From contig CAYFIB010000009.1 of NCBI GenBank assembly GCA_964342855.1, positions 1-64,000 of the forward strand: 64,000 nucleotides of DNA, read 5' to 3'. Both the position numbers and the translations under genes were made by a program. A model generated the notes under the pieces. It was not told the DNA's origin, ran no database searches, and saw only the letters and a list, made by a program, of their open reading frames with translations. Positions 44,272 to 53,493 of the stretch are shown here, piece by piece; position 1 is the stretch's first letter; the number at the start of each line of letters is the position of its first letter. The DNA comes from JBCBJX01 sp964342855 (lineage in GTDB: Bacteria > Pseudomonadota > Alphaproteobacteria > Caulobacterales > Parvularculaceae).

Positions 44272-45282
44272 GTGAGCGGCGTCGAGTTCCGCCCGGGCCT
44301 TGAGGACTATCGCGCCGCGGTCGTGGCGGACGCGACCGAGCCATACGCGCGCCCGGGCTGGTTTGAAAACCTCGCCCGGACGACGGCGGCGGGCGCCGGT
44401 GCGGTGACGGTGGCCGCCGACGACGTCGCCATTCCCGCCCGCATGGATGGCGGGGTGCTGCGTTCGCTCTCCAATCTGTATACGGTTGAAAACCTTGCAC
44501 CCGCTATGGACGCTGAACGCGCCGAACGCCTTGCGCGGGCCCTGCGAGCCGCAAGCCCGCGGCCCCATCAGGTTGCTTGGGAGGCCATGCGCCCTAAGGC
44601 GGCCGACGCGGCCATCGCGGGGTTTCGCGCCGCGGGCTGGGCGGTCGAGCGCTATGTCCAGTTCGGCACATGGCGGGAGGTCGTCGAAGGGCGCTCTTTT
44701 GAAGACTATTGGGCGGCGCGCCCGGGGCAGGTGCGCTCCACGGTGAAACGCAAGCGGGCGCGCCTTTTCGCCAATCCGGACATGCGCATCGAGGACCATG
44801 TCGCCGCTGACGCCGATCGCGCGGTGGAAGCCTATGAGCGCTGTCACGACGCCGCCTGGCAGGGGGAGGAGCCGTTCCGGGACTTCGTGCCGGGCCTCAT
44901 TCGCACCGGGCTCGCGGAGGGCTGGGCGCGGGTTTTCTCAATCCGGGACGGGGAAAAGCCCGTCGCCGCGCAGGTCTGGACCGTCGGGCCGCGGCGGGCG
45001 ACGATTTTCAAGCTCGCCCATGACCCCGCCTATGGGGATTTCTCGCCCGGCACGATCCTCACGGCGATCTCTCTCGAACGTCTGCTGCCATTGGCCCACG
45101 GCTTGCGAGAGATCGATTTCGGCAGGGGCGACGACCCCTATAAAAAAGACTGGGCGCCCGATCGCATCGCGATGACGGCGTTCATCGCCTCGGATCCGCA
45201 GACGCTCCGCGGGTTCGCGCAGGCGACGGGCTTTCAAGTCCGGCGAATCGGCAGAGCGTTGAAACGTCGCGTAATTGGTTAA
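44272..45282 (+). CDS. FemAB/CelD-like GNAT-fold protein
   Basis: 336 residues from GTG 44272 (GGAG six bases upstream). The N-terminal domain is divergent. Residues about 150-320 form a GNAT-like region with RPGQVRSTVKRKRARL, AAQVWTV and the C-terminal EIDFGRGDDPYKKDW typical of the CelD/BcsL group. It is a likely acyl transferase acting on polysaccharide precursors, without known substrate. It is divergent from the family 4 glycosyltransferase and followed by a short intergenic region with a microprotein. Confidence 0.7.
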   Translation: MSGVEFRPGLEDYRAAVVADATEPYARPGWFENLARTTAAGAGAVTVAADDVAIPARMDGGVLRSLSNLYTVENLAPAMDAERAERLARALRAASPRPHQVAWEAMRPKAADAAIAGFRAAGWAVERYVQFGTWREVVEGRSFEDYWAARPGQVRSTVKRKRARLFANPDMRIEDHVAADADRAVEAYERCHDAAWQGEEPFRDFVPGLIRTGLAEGWARVFSIRDGEKPVAAQVWTVGPRRATIFKLAHDPAYGDFSPGTILTAISLERLLPLAHGLREIDFGRGDDPYKKDWAPDRIAMTAFIASDPQTLRGFAQATGFQVRRIGRALKRRVIG

Positions 45283-45361
45283 CCGGCGTTTCACCAAGTC
45301 GTTTAAATTTCTTTTTACGCCTTGGAGAGAAGCTCTCAACATTCGTTGAAGGAGCGTTTCC

Positions 45362-45505
45362 ATGACCACCGCGTCCCACAGTGTTGCGTTCACCGCCCCG
45401 CTCGTCGCCGAACCGGCCGAACGCTTCAATCCGCTGGTCGCCTTCGGACTTGTAACGCTCTTCAGCGTCGGCGCGTGGGGTTTTGTGATATCACTGTTCG
45501 TGTGA
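45362..45505 (+). CDS. 47-aa single-pass membrane microprotein
   Basis: A short frame with a strong ribosome-binding site (AAGGAGCGTTTCC before ATG 45362). The N-terminal 22 residues are polar (MTTASHSVAFTAPLVAEPAE). Then one membrane helix runs nearly to the C terminus (about 25-47, NPLVAFGLVTLFSVGAWGF...). It has no PEP motif and no basic tail, so it is not a PEP-CTERM substrate. I do not recognise it. It sits in the 444-bp gap 45283-45726; a predicted sigma-54 promoter separates it from the sugar transferase gene. Confidence 0.6.
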   Translation: MTTASHSVAFTAPLVAEPAERFNPLVAFGLVTLFSVGAWGFVISLFV

Positions 45506-45618
45506 TGTCGAACTAAATCCTGCGTTTAATTTCAAGGTTTTAGAAATGATCTCGGGCGGTCCGTCCTTGCCGTGACGGTTTTGTGAATATTTGCGTCCCG
45601 TCCGTACCCCTGCTAAAT

Positions 45619-45634
45619 TGGCATGAAATATGCT
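45619..45634 (+). promoter_or_regulatory. Predicted sigma-54 promoter of the priming sugar transferase
   Basis: TGGCATGAAATATGCT has GG and GC twelve bases apart (TGGCA at -24, ATGC at -12). It lies 93 bases before ATG 45727. Upstream, GTCCGT occurs twice (near 45561 and 45599), a possible activator-binding repeat, unproven. Confidence 0.6.
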
Positions 45635-45726
45635 GCGTATTTGGGGAGTTTGCGTAGCGAGCTCTCCTTTTACGCGAAACGGCGTCGATCCAGCGCCAGT
45701 CGCGCCCGATCGACGAAGGGGGAAAT

Positions 45727-47109
45727 ATGCCGTTCTTGTCATTCGCCATTGATGGTCGACGCGCGTTCGTCTGTCTGATCGAAGCCGCGCTGATTGCGGC
45801 GATGTTCTGGGGCTCCCACCGCGTCCTCGGCTATTCGATGTGGTCCGAGACGAGTTTCGACGGCGTCTTTCATCAGGCGATCATTCCGACGGCGCTTATT
45901 TTCGCGGCCATCGTCGCCTGCGGCGGGTATCAGCCGGACGTGCAGTCCCAATCGAGCGAAATGGCGCAACGCGTCGCGCTCGGCGCCGTGAGCGGCGGTC
46001 TTCTGGTTCTCATCATCTCGCTCGTATTTTTCCAGCACGACCGGCCGGCCGCGCCGCTCGTCGTGGGCATCGCCCTCTCGATCGCCTCGCTCATCGCACT
46101 GCGCCTCACGTTCACCCGCATCCGGTTCGATGTCTTTGAAAACCGCGTCGCCGTCCTTGGCGCCGGCGAACGCGCCGCGCGCCTCACGAGCGCGCTGCCG
46201 GGCGGCGCGCGCGACCGCATCGTCGGCTACATCGCCAATTCCGCGGACCGCACCATGGCGGCGCCGAGCGGCGCGCTGATCGCCGGCAAGGAAGGCGAAG
46301 GCCTCGCCGAACGCCTCCGCCGCCAGCATGTCCGTGAGCTGATCGTCGCCCTCGACGACCGCCGCTCCGGCGCGTTCCCGACCAAGGAGCTGATCGACTG
46401 CCGCATGCGCGGCATCGTCGTCTCGGACGTGAACTCCTATATCGAGCGGGAGACCGGCAAGGTCGATCTCGACGATCTCTATCCGAGCTGGCTCATCTTC
46501 TCGCCGGGCTTCAAAACCGGCGTCGCGCGCGACGTCATCAAACGCGCGAGCGATATCTTCTTCAGCGTGCTGCTGCTCGTCCTCTTCATGCCGGTGCTGA
46601 TCGTCACCGCTCTGCTCGTGAAACTGGAGAGCCCGGGGCCGGTCTTCTATCTGCAGACACGCGTCGGCAAGGACGGCAAGCCGTTCAAGCTCTTCAAATT
46701 CCGCTCCATGCGCTCCGACGCAGAGAAAGACGGCGCGGTCTGGGCGCGCAAGAACGACGATCGGGTCACCCGCGTCGGCCGCGTCATCCGCAAGATCCGC
46801 ATCGACGAAATCCCGCAGGCGATCAATGTCCTGCGTGGCGAGATGAGCTTCGTCGGTCCGCGTCCGGAGCGCCCTGAGTTCGTCGAAATGCTCTCCAAAG
46901 AGATCGATCTCTATGAGGAGCGCCACCGCGTGAAGCCGGGCATCACCGGCTGGGCGCAGGTGCGTTACCCCTACGGCGCCTCCGTCGAGGACGCCCGCGA
47001 GAAGCTGAAATACGACCTCTTCTACATGAAGAACTATTCGGCCGTGTTCGACATCTCGATCATCCTGCAGACCGTCCGCGTCATGCTCTTCGCCCTCGGC
47101 GGCCGCTGA
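45727..47109 (+). CDS. XrtA-system priming sugar transferase (polyprenyl-phosphate sugar-1-phosphate transferase)
   Basis: 460 residues with an excellent SD (AAGGGGGAA). N-terminal membrane helices (about 10-125) and a CoA-binding-like central domain precede a re-entrant helix near 270 and the catalytic bacterial sugar transferase domain (about 265-460). That domain shows VGKDGKPFKLFKFRSM, IDEIPQAINVLRGEMSFVGPRPE and VKPGITGWAQV. The family (TIGR03013 in XrtA loci, from memory) starts the repeat unit by moving a sugar-1-phosphate to undecaprenyl phosphate. It is the head of the block leading to prsK, under a predicted sigma-54 promoter. Confidence 0.93.
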   Translation: MPFLSFAIDGRRAFVCLIEAALIAAMFWGSHRVLGYSMWSETSFDGVFHQAIIPTALIFAAIVACGGYQPDVQSQSSEMAQRVALGAVSGGLLVLIISLVFFQHDRPAAPLVVGIALSIASLIALRLTFTRIRFDVFENRVAVLGAGERAARLTSALPGGARDRIVGYIANSADRTMAAPSGALIAGKEGEGLAERLRRQHVRELIVALDDRRSGAFPTKELIDCRMRGIVVSDVNSYIERETGKVDLDDLYPSWLIFSPGFKTGVARDVIKRASDIFFSVLLLVLFMPVLIVTALLVKLESPGPVFYLQTRVGKDGKPFKLFKFRSMRSDAEKDGAVWARKNDDRVTRVGRVIRKIRIDEIPQAINVLRGEMSFVGPRPERPEFVEMLSKEIDLYEERHRVKPGITGWAQVRYPYGASVEDAREKLKYDLFYMKNYSAVFDISIILQTVRVMLFALGGR

Positions 47110-47239
47110 GCTGTCGCCGGACGCCGTTGACTTTCGGATCGGTCATTTTCCTCAATCGGGAACTCGTGCTGGTATGCGCGTTCCTTTTGTCGCCGGGTTC
47201 GGCGCTCGCCAGCCCGTCTCCGAGGTCTGACGCCCGTCC

Positions 47240-49279
47240 ATGACGCTCGACGCCATCAGCGCCGTCATCGCCGCTCTCGCATGCCTTGGGGCTGCGGCCT
47301 ATCTCGCCTTCGTCGCCCATGGCCGCCACCGGCTGATCTATGTCGCGACGCTGATCGTCTGGTGTCTCGGGTTCGCCGCCGCCGCCGCCGGCTTCGGTTT
47401 TCCCGCGGCGGGATCGCTCGCGCCGGGAGACATCGCCCGCAGCGCCGTTCTTCTCATCGCGGTCGGTTCGACCCTCTCCTATCTTGAAAGCGGCGAGGAC
47501 CGGGCGCTGTCGTTCGAGCGGCGCGATCTAGTCATTTTCGCCGCCGCTGCGGGCGCGACGATCCTGCCGTTTCTCACGCTTTCCATTCTGGCCGCGACGT
47601 TCGCGCGGCTGGCGCTCGCCGTGGGCGGGCTCGCCGTCGCGCAGGCGGTACTGCAGGCGGCTGACGGGCGCGCGCGCTGGGGGGTGAAGCTGATCGTAAT
47701 CGGCGCCGGGGCGGTCTTCGCCTTCGATCTTCTCTATTTCACCTTTTTCACCCTGAGCCGTGTCGCGACGCCGAGCCTTGAGCTGTCGCGGCCCTTCGTC
47801 GCCGCACTGTCAGCGCCGCTCCTCGCTCTTGGCTGCCGACGTCTCGCGAAAGTCCGCATCCAGATGGCTCTCAGCCGCAAGGCGATGCTCGGCGGCACCG
47901 CGCTGCTCGCGAGCGGGCTTTATCTCTTCGCCATGGCCGCGGTCGGCTATCTCCTCCGCAGCTTCGACATCGCCTGGGGCGGGGTGGTCCAGACCGTCTT
48001 CACCGTCGGTGCGGCCATGGTGCTGGCGGTGCTCGTCTCCTCCGATCAGGTGCGCGCGCGGGCGCGAAACTTCCTCGCCCGGAACTTTCTGCAGGAAGCC
48101 TATGACTACCGCGCCGAATGGAGCCGTTTCGTCGACGCGATGGCCGGGCGCGATGCGGAGGAGGGCGAGCGCGGCCTCTACGCCCGCGCGACGCGCGCGG
48201 TCGCCGATCCGTTCGACTGCTCTTCCGGCGCGCTTTTTCTGCGCGATCGGCGCGGCGCGCTCCATCTCGCCCTCGACTGGCACTGGGACGCGACCAGCGA
48301 TGTCCGCGCAGCGCCGGAGAGCATCGCGGCGCTCATGTCGGCCGCTGTTTCTGAGGAAAAACCGGCGATCGATCTCGATGACCCGGCGAGCGAGCCGGAC
48401 GCCGATGCGGCGCGCTTCTGGGCCGCCATCGGTTCCGCGCGTCTGGCGCTGGCCCTGTCGCATCGCGGGCGCCTCATCGGTTTCATCGTCTGCCGCCAGT
48501 CCCGCGCGCCGCGGGCGATGACGACGGAAGACCGCGAACTCCTCTCGATCCTGTCGCGCCAGATCGGCGGCATGATCGCGGAGGCGGAAATCGCCAAGGC
48601 CCTCGATGACGCCCGCCGCTTCGAGCAGCTCTCGAAGAATTTCAGCTTCGTCGCCCATGACCTGAAGAACATCGTCAGCCAGCTCTCGCTCATCGTTCAG
48701 CAGGCGGAGAAGCACGGCGACAACCCGGAATTCCAGCGCGACGCCATGCTGACCGTGGGCGAGTCCGTCGAGGCGATGCAGCGGCTCCTCTCGCGTCTGA
48801 AATCCGCGCGACCCGGCGGCGACCCGGCGGGGGAGGCGGATGCGGGCGCCGTTCTCGCCGATGTGCTGGAGCGCAAGGGCCGCGTTCTCGGACGCGTGCA
48901 GGCCGACCGCGTGGAGCGCCCGCTGATGGTGCGCGCCGACCCGACGAGCCTTGCGAGCGTCGTTGAAAACCTCGTCCAGAACGCCCTCGACGCGACGCCG
49001 GAGGACGGCGTCGTCACCGCCTCGGCCTACGCCAAGGGCGGCGGCGTTCTGATCGAGATCAAGGATACCGGCGCGGGAATGGCGGCGGAGTTCGTGCGCG
49101 ATCAGCTGTTCCAGCCCTTCCGGTCCACGAAAGAGGGCGGGTTCGGTCTCGGCATGTATCAATGCAGGGAATGGGTTGAGTCCTGGGGCGGTTCGCTAGA
49201 TATCGCCTCTTCGCCGGGCGCGGGCACGACCGCCAGCGTCCGACTGGTCAGCGCGCAAGCGCATGGGGGAACGGCTTGA
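47240..49279 (+). CDS. prsK: XrtA/PEP-CTERM system histidine kinase PrsK
   Basis: 679 residues. About ten membrane helices (1-270), then a GAF-like domain (about 310-455). The kinase core follows: an H-box with FSFVAHDLKNIVSQL (His about 472), N-box NLVQNALDATPEDG, G1 DTGAGM and G2 GGFGLGMYQCREWVESWGG. It autophosphorylates and passes phosphate to PrsR; the stimulus is unknown. A 130-bp gap separates it from the sugar transferase gene. Its stop overlaps a small TTG frame leading to prsR. Confidence 0.92.
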   Translation: MTLDAISAVIAALACLGAAAYLAFVAHGRHRLIYVATLIVWCLGFAAAAAGFGFPAAGSLAPGDIARSAVLLIAVGSTLSYLESGEDRALSFERRDLVIFAAAAGATILPFLTLSILAATFARLALAVGGLAVAQAVLQAADGRARWGVKLIVIGAGAVFAFDLLYFTFFTLSRVATPSLELSRPFVAALSAPLLALGCRRLAKVRIQMALSRKAMLGGTALLASGLYLFAMAAVGYLLRSFDIAWGGVVQTVFTVGAAMVLAVLVSSDQVRARARNFLARNFLQEAYDYRAEWSRFVDAMAGRDAEEGERGLYARATRAVADPFDCSSGALFLRDRRGALHLALDWHWDATSDVRAAPESIAALMSAAVSEEKPAIDLDDPASEPDADAARFWAAIGSARLALALSHRGRLIGFIVCRQSRAPRAMTTEDRELLSILSRQIGGMIAEAEIAKALDDARRFEQLSKNFSFVAHDLKNIVSQLSLIVQQAEKHGDNPEFQRDAMLTVGESVEAMQRLLSRLKSARPGGDPAGEADAGAVLADVLERKGRVLGRVQADRVERPLMVRADPTSLASVVENLVQNALDATPEDGVVTASAYAKGGGVLIEIKDTGAGMAAEFVRDQLFQPFRSTKEGGFGLGMYQCREWVESWGGSLDIASSPGAGTTASVRLVSAQAHGGTA

Positions 49280-49383
49280 CCACGCCGGAACGTACGGAAC
49301 TTGAGGCGCTTGGAGCGCCGCGGCGCGGGGCGGGGCCTGCGGTTGCTGGCGCAGGTCTTGCTCGGCAGGCTGGGCGCCTATGA
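49276..49383 (+). CDS. Possible 35-aa microORF linking prsK and prsR
   Basis: TTG 49276 overlaps the prsK stop as TTGA, and its TGA overlaps the prsR ATG (TATGA). The predicted peptide is basic and Ala/Gly/Arg-rich (begins MTTPERTELEAL). It could be a coupling or leader frame that carries ribosomes over the 100-base gap, or chance in GC-rich DNA. No SD was seen. Confidence 0.25.
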   Translation: MTTPERTELEALGAPRRGAGPAVAGAGLARQAGRL

Positions 49384-50747
49384 CCGAAAAACGCACCTTG
49401 CTGATCGTCGACGACGACCCGGGCATCCAGCGAAGCCTCCGCTGGGCGTTCGAGGACTATCAGGTCGTCCAGGCGACGGATCGGTTGCAGGCCCTGTCCC
49501 TTTTCCGGAAACACGAGCCCGATGTGGTGACGCTCGATCTCGGCCTGCCGCCGGCCGTCGACGATGCGACCGAGGGGCTCGAAGCCCTGCGCGTCATGCT
49601 CGACGAACGGCCTCAGACGAAAGTCATCGTCGTCTCCGGCAATGACGACCACAAGAACGCCGTCGCCGCCGTCGCCGAGGGCGCCTACGATTTCTACGCC
49701 AAGCCGATCGACGCCGACATTCTCGGCCTCATCGTGAAGCGCGCCTTCCACGTCTTTGATCTGGAAGAAGAAAACCGCCGTCTGCAACGGGAGTCCCGCA
49801 CGGACGGGACCCTCGGCCTCGTCACCGGCGATCAGCAGATGCTGCGGCTCTGTCGGTTGGTGGAGAAAGTCGCACCCTCGCAGGTGAGCGTCCTCATTCT
49901 CGGCGAAAGCGGCGTCGGCAAGGAGCTGATCGCCCGCGCCCTGCATGATCTTTCAGACCGCGCCTCCGGCCAGTTCGTTGCGATCAACTGCGCGGCCATT
50001 CCGGACCAGCTGCTCGAAAGCGAGCTTTTCGGCCATGAGAAGGGCGCTTTCACCGGGGCGGTGAAGACCACCAAGGGCAAGCTGGAAGTCGCCAACCGCG
50101 GCACCGTCTTCCTCGACGAGATCGGCGACATGCCGGCCTCGCTGCAGGCGAAGCTGCTGCGCGTCCTGCAGGAGCGCGTGATCGAGCGCATCGGCGGGCG
50201 CGAGGCGATCCCCATCGACATCCGCGTCATCTGCGCCACCCACCGCGATCTCCACGAGATGATCGAAGACGGGGAGTTCCGCGAGGACCTCTATTTCCGC
50301 GTCGGCGAGATCGCCGTGAAGGTGCCGCCCCTGCGCGAGCGTCGCGACGATATCGCGCTGCTCGCCCGCCATTTCCTTGACCGCTTCGCCGAGAAGGAGC
50401 GCGCGCGCCCCAAACGCCTGTCGGACGCCGCGACGGAGGCCCTGCGCGCCCATGATTGGCGTGGCAATGTCCGCGAGCTGGAGAACGCCGTGCGCCGCGC
50501 CGCGCTTCTCGCCGAGGGCGACGTGCTGGAGCCGGAAGACTTCGCGCTTGCGCCCGCCCGCCGTGAAACCGCCGCAACGCCGGACGACAAACCGGTGACC
50601 ATCAAGGAGGCGCGGGCTGAAGCGGAACGCAAGGCGCTCGCCGCCGCCTTCGCCGAGGCCGGCGACAACATGACCGCCGCGGCGAAGCTGTTGGGGATCA
50701 GCCGACCGACCCTCTATAGCTTGATGAAACAACACGATCTGGATTGA
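49380..50747 (+). CDS. prsR: XrtA/PEP-CTERM sigma-54 response regulator PrsR
   Basis: 455 residues in three domains. The receiver (about 1-125) has LLIVDDDPG, TLDLGLP with the phospho-Asp, and KPID. The AAA+ sigma-54 activation domain (about 150-385) has Walker A GESGVGKE, an intact GAFTGA loop (ELFGHEKGAFTGAVK), Walker B GTVFLDEIGDM and the R-finger region. The Fis-type HTH is at the C terminus (AAKLLGISRPTLYSLMKQ). It should activate -24/-12 promoters after phosphorylation by PrsK; several such sites occur in this locus. prsT follows after 34 bases with its own strong SD. Confidence 0.95.
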   Translation: MTEKRTLLIVDDDPGIQRSLRWAFEDYQVVQATDRLQALSLFRKHEPDVVTLDLGLPPAVDDATEGLEALRVMLDERPQTKVIVVSGNDDHKNAVAAVAEGAYDFYAKPIDADILGLIVKRAFHVFDLEEENRRLQRESRTDGTLGLVTGDQQMLRLCRLVEKVAPSQVSVLILGESGVGKELIARALHDLSDRASGQFVAINCAAIPDQLLESELFGHEKGAFTGAVKTTKGKLEVANRGTVFLDEIGDMPASLQAKLLRVLQERVIERIGGREAIPIDIRVICATHRDLHEMIEDGEFREDLYFRVGEIAVKVPPLRERRDDIALLARHFLDRFAEKERARPKRLSDAATEALRAHDWRGNVRELENAVRRAALLAEGDVLEPEDFALAPARRETAATPDDKPVTIKEARAEAERKALAAAFAEAGDNMTAAAKLLGISRPTLYSLMKQHDLD

Positions 50748-50781
50748 GACGCGCGAACGCGCGACCCGAAGGAGGAAACCG

Positions 50782-53493
50782 ATGACCCACCAGAAGCTGA
50801 TGGCCGCGCTGCTTGGCGCGACAATGCTCTTCTCCGCCGCCGCTGAGGCGAACCCGCGCTCTCAGCGCTTTCTCGATAAAGCGCGCGACCGCATCGAGGC
50901 GGGCGACGCGCAGGCGGCGCTCATCGAACTGCGCAACGCGGTCCAGGCGGATGAAAAAGACTGGGAAGTGCGCCATGCGCTCGGCCAGCTCTATCTCTCC
51001 CTCGGCCGTCCGGACCTTGCGGTCGAAGAACTGAAGCTCGTCGTAGAGAACGCCTCCACCGACAACCGCGAGCTCGATTACGGCCGCGCGCTCGCCTCCA
51101 TGCGCCGCTTCGACGAAGCGCTCGCGGCGGTTTCGCCCTCCGCCGAAGACGGTCAGACCCGGCGCCGCAAGCTGATCTTCCGCGGCGAGGTGAAGCGCCT
51201 CAACGGCGACCCGGACGGCGCCCTGCGTGACGCGAATTCGGTGCTCGCCGAAGACCCGCTCAACACCATCGCCAACTATCTCGCCGCGAACGTCTATCAA
51301 TCCCGCGGCCAGATCGTTCAGGCTCAAGAACGTCTCGACACGATCATTCAGAACGATCTCAACTTCGCCCAGGCCTGGGTGATGAAAAGCCAGATCGCGA
51401 CGTCCTCGCGCGACTATGCGGCGGCGGTCAGCTTCGCCGAGCGCGCGCTGGAGATCGATCCCAGCAACTCCATGGCCACGATCCTTCGCATCGAGGGCCT
51501 CATGCGCTCCGGCGCCGCGGAAGAGGCCGAGGCCGCCATCGACAAGATTGCTGAAGCGAACCCGCGCGATCCGCGCGCGCCGTTTCTGCGCACGCTCGCC
51601 GCGGCCGCGCAGGGCAATTTCTCCGAAGCGGAGAACCAGCTCGCGCAGGTCGGCGACGCCATCGACCAGATGCCGAACGGCGGTCTCCTGACCGGCCTCG
51701 TCAAGTTCAAGACCGGCAATTTCGGTCAGGCCGAACAGGCGCTCGCCGAATTCCGTCGCACCAACCCGGAGAACATCGAGGCGGGCGTCCTGCTCGCGGC
51801 GGTGCAGACCCGGCGCGAGCGGTTCTCCGCCGCGGAAGACACGATCCGCGAGGTCCTGTCGCAGGACCCGGACAACGCCGCGGCCCACCAGCTTCGCTCC
51901 TCGATCGCCATGCGTCAGGGCAAATTCGATGTCGCGGTGGGCGCGCTGGAAGATGCGGCGGCGGCGGGCGAGCAGGTCTCCGCCGGCCTCGTTCAGATGC
52001 TCGGTGGCGGCGGCGACGTTCTGGAGCTCGACGACATCCAGAAACGCATGCTGACGGCGCTCGACTATCTGCGAGCGGATGAAAACGACAAGGCGCTCGA
52101 AATCGCCGCGGACCTCGCACAGTCGGCGCCGGAAAACCCGGTCGTCCAGAACATGCTCGGTTCGGTCCACCTCGCGCGCAACGAGCCGGAGAAGGCGCGT
52201 CCGGCCCTTGAAAAGGCGCTGGAGGTCAACCCGGCCTTCTTCGCCGCGCTCGTGAACCTCGACCGTCTTGATGCGCGGGACGGGAACTATGACGCCATCG
52301 AAGCGCGCCTGCGCCGCGCCCGCGGCGTCGCGCCGGACTCGCTGCAGATCGCCCGTCGGCTGGCGGAGTTCCTTTATGTCCGCGACCGTCGCGAGGAAGC
52401 GATCACGCTCCTCAACGCCGCGACCGATCAAGTCGATGAGCCTTACGAGCTGCTTCAGCTGAAAGCGCAGATGGAGCTGAGCGGCGGCGAAGCCATGGCC
52501 GCGCGCGCCACCGCGCGCAAGATCGCCGCCATCGGAGACGGGCGCGCGCGCACCGTCGCGGGCGCGATCTACGAACAGGCCGGCGCGCCGGCGGACGCCG
52601 CGCGGCTTTATACGTCGCTGACGGACGAAGACCCGAAAAACATCATCGCGGGCGTCGGTCAGGCGCGCGCGCTTCTGAACGCCGGTCGCTCCGATGACGC
52701 GATCGCGAGCCTCCGTTCACTGATCGAGCGCGCGCCGGAGACGGGCGCCTATCGCGAAGCGCTGGCCCAGTTCCTCGTCCGTAACGAGAAGACCGCCGAA
52801 GCGATCTCGGTTGCGGAGACCTATCGCCAGCGCGAACCCGTCGCGGGCGTCCTTCTGGAAGCCAATGTCCGCGAAACCTCCGGCGACCGCGCCGGCGCGA
52901 TCGCGACGCTTGAGGCCGCTCAGGCTGCGACGCCGAACGAAGAGTTCGCCCGCGCCCTCCTGCTCGCGCGCATCCGCAATGGCGAGCGTGAAGCGGGGAT
53001 GACGAAGATCGCCGAGTGGCTGGAAAACAATCCTTCAGATGCGGATTCGCAGATCCTTTACGGCACCCTGCTGATCGAGGGCGAGAAGTACGAAGAGGCC
53101 GAGCGCGTCCTCTCCGCCGCCCTGCGCGAACGTCCGCGCTCGGCGATCCTGCTGAACAACCTCGCCTGGATCCGCCACAACTCGAACAAGGCGGGCGCTG
53201 AAGATCTTGCGCGCCGCGCCTTCGCGCTGGCGCCGCGCAACGCCGAAATCGCCGACACCCTCGGCTGGATCCTCTATGAGAAAGGCGAGAAAGAGCAGGC
53301 GCTCGGCATCCTCCGTGAAGCCTATGAAGCGGGCTCCGACAACGGGACGATCGCCTTCCACCTCGCTAAGGCCCTCGTCGATGATGGCGAACGCGAGGAG
53401 GCGGCTAGCATTCTCTCCCGCGCTCTTGAAGCGTCGACGCCGTTCGGCGAGCGCGCTGAAGCGGAAGCCCTGCTGCAGAGCCTGCGCGCCTAA
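50782..53493 (+). CDS. prsT: XrtA/PEP-CTERM system TPR protein PrsT
   Basis: 903 residues with a signal peptide (MLFSAAAEANPRS) and an SD of AAGGAGG. The whole mature protein consists of tetratricopeptide repeats, about 20 or more units of A-x-x-L-x-x-A-L pattern (for example FDEALAAVSP, LARNEPEKARPALEKALEV). It is probably a periplasmic or outer-membrane-associated scaffold for polymer export or protein sorting, as in the PrsT family (TIGR02917, from memory). It ends convergent with the flippase gene: the two stop codons share the CTAA bases with no terminator between. Confidence 0.92.
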   Translation: MTHQKLMAALLGATMLFSAAAEANPRSQRFLDKARDRIEAGDAQAALIELRNAVQADEKDWEVRHALGQLYLSLGRPDLAVEELKLVVENASTDNRELDYGRALASMRRFDEALAAVSPSAEDGQTRRRKLIFRGEVKRLNGDPDGALRDANSVLAEDPLNTIANYLAANVYQSRGQIVQAQERLDTIIQNDLNFAQAWVMKSQIATSSRDYAAAVSFAERALEIDPSNSMATILRIEGLMRSGAAEEAEAAIDKIAEANPRDPRAPFLRTLAAAAQGNFSEAENQLAQVGDAIDQMPNGGLLTGLVKFKTGNFGQAEQALAEFRRTNPENIEAGVLLAAVQTRRERFSAAEDTIREVLSQDPDNAAAHQLRSSIAMRQGKFDVAVGALEDAAAAGEQVSAGLVQMLGGGGDVLELDDIQKRMLTALDYLRADENDKALEIAADLAQSAPENPVVQNMLGSVHLARNEPEKARPALEKALEVNPAFFAALVNLDRLDARDGNYDAIEARLRRARGVAPDSLQIARRLAEFLYVRDRREEAITLLNAATDQVDEPYELLQLKAQMELSGGEAMAARATARKIAAIGDGRARTVAGAIYEQAGAPADAARLYTSLTDEDPKNIIAGVGQARALLNAGRSDDAIASLRSLIERAPETGAYREALAQFLVRNEKTAEAISVAETYRQREPVAGVLLEANVRETSGDRAGAIATLEAAQAATPNEEFARALLLARIRNGEREAGMTKIAEWLENNPSDADSQILYGTLLIEGEKYEEAERVLSAALRERPRSAILLNNLAWIRHNSNKAGAEDLARRAFALAPRNAEIADTLGWILYEKGEKEQALGILREAYEAGSDNGTIAFHLAKALVDDGEREEAASILSRALEASTPFGERAEAEALLQSLRA

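Noticed and set aside
43099..44847. Longer 582-residue frame for the family 4 glycosyltransferase
   Set aside because: The extra N-terminal 196 residues are antisense to the FemAB-like gene; ATG 44259 has an SD and begins at the GT-B fold.
45430..45505. The 47-aa microprotein as a PEP-CTERM-like substrate
   Set aside because: It has no signal peptide, no PEP and no basic residues after the helix.
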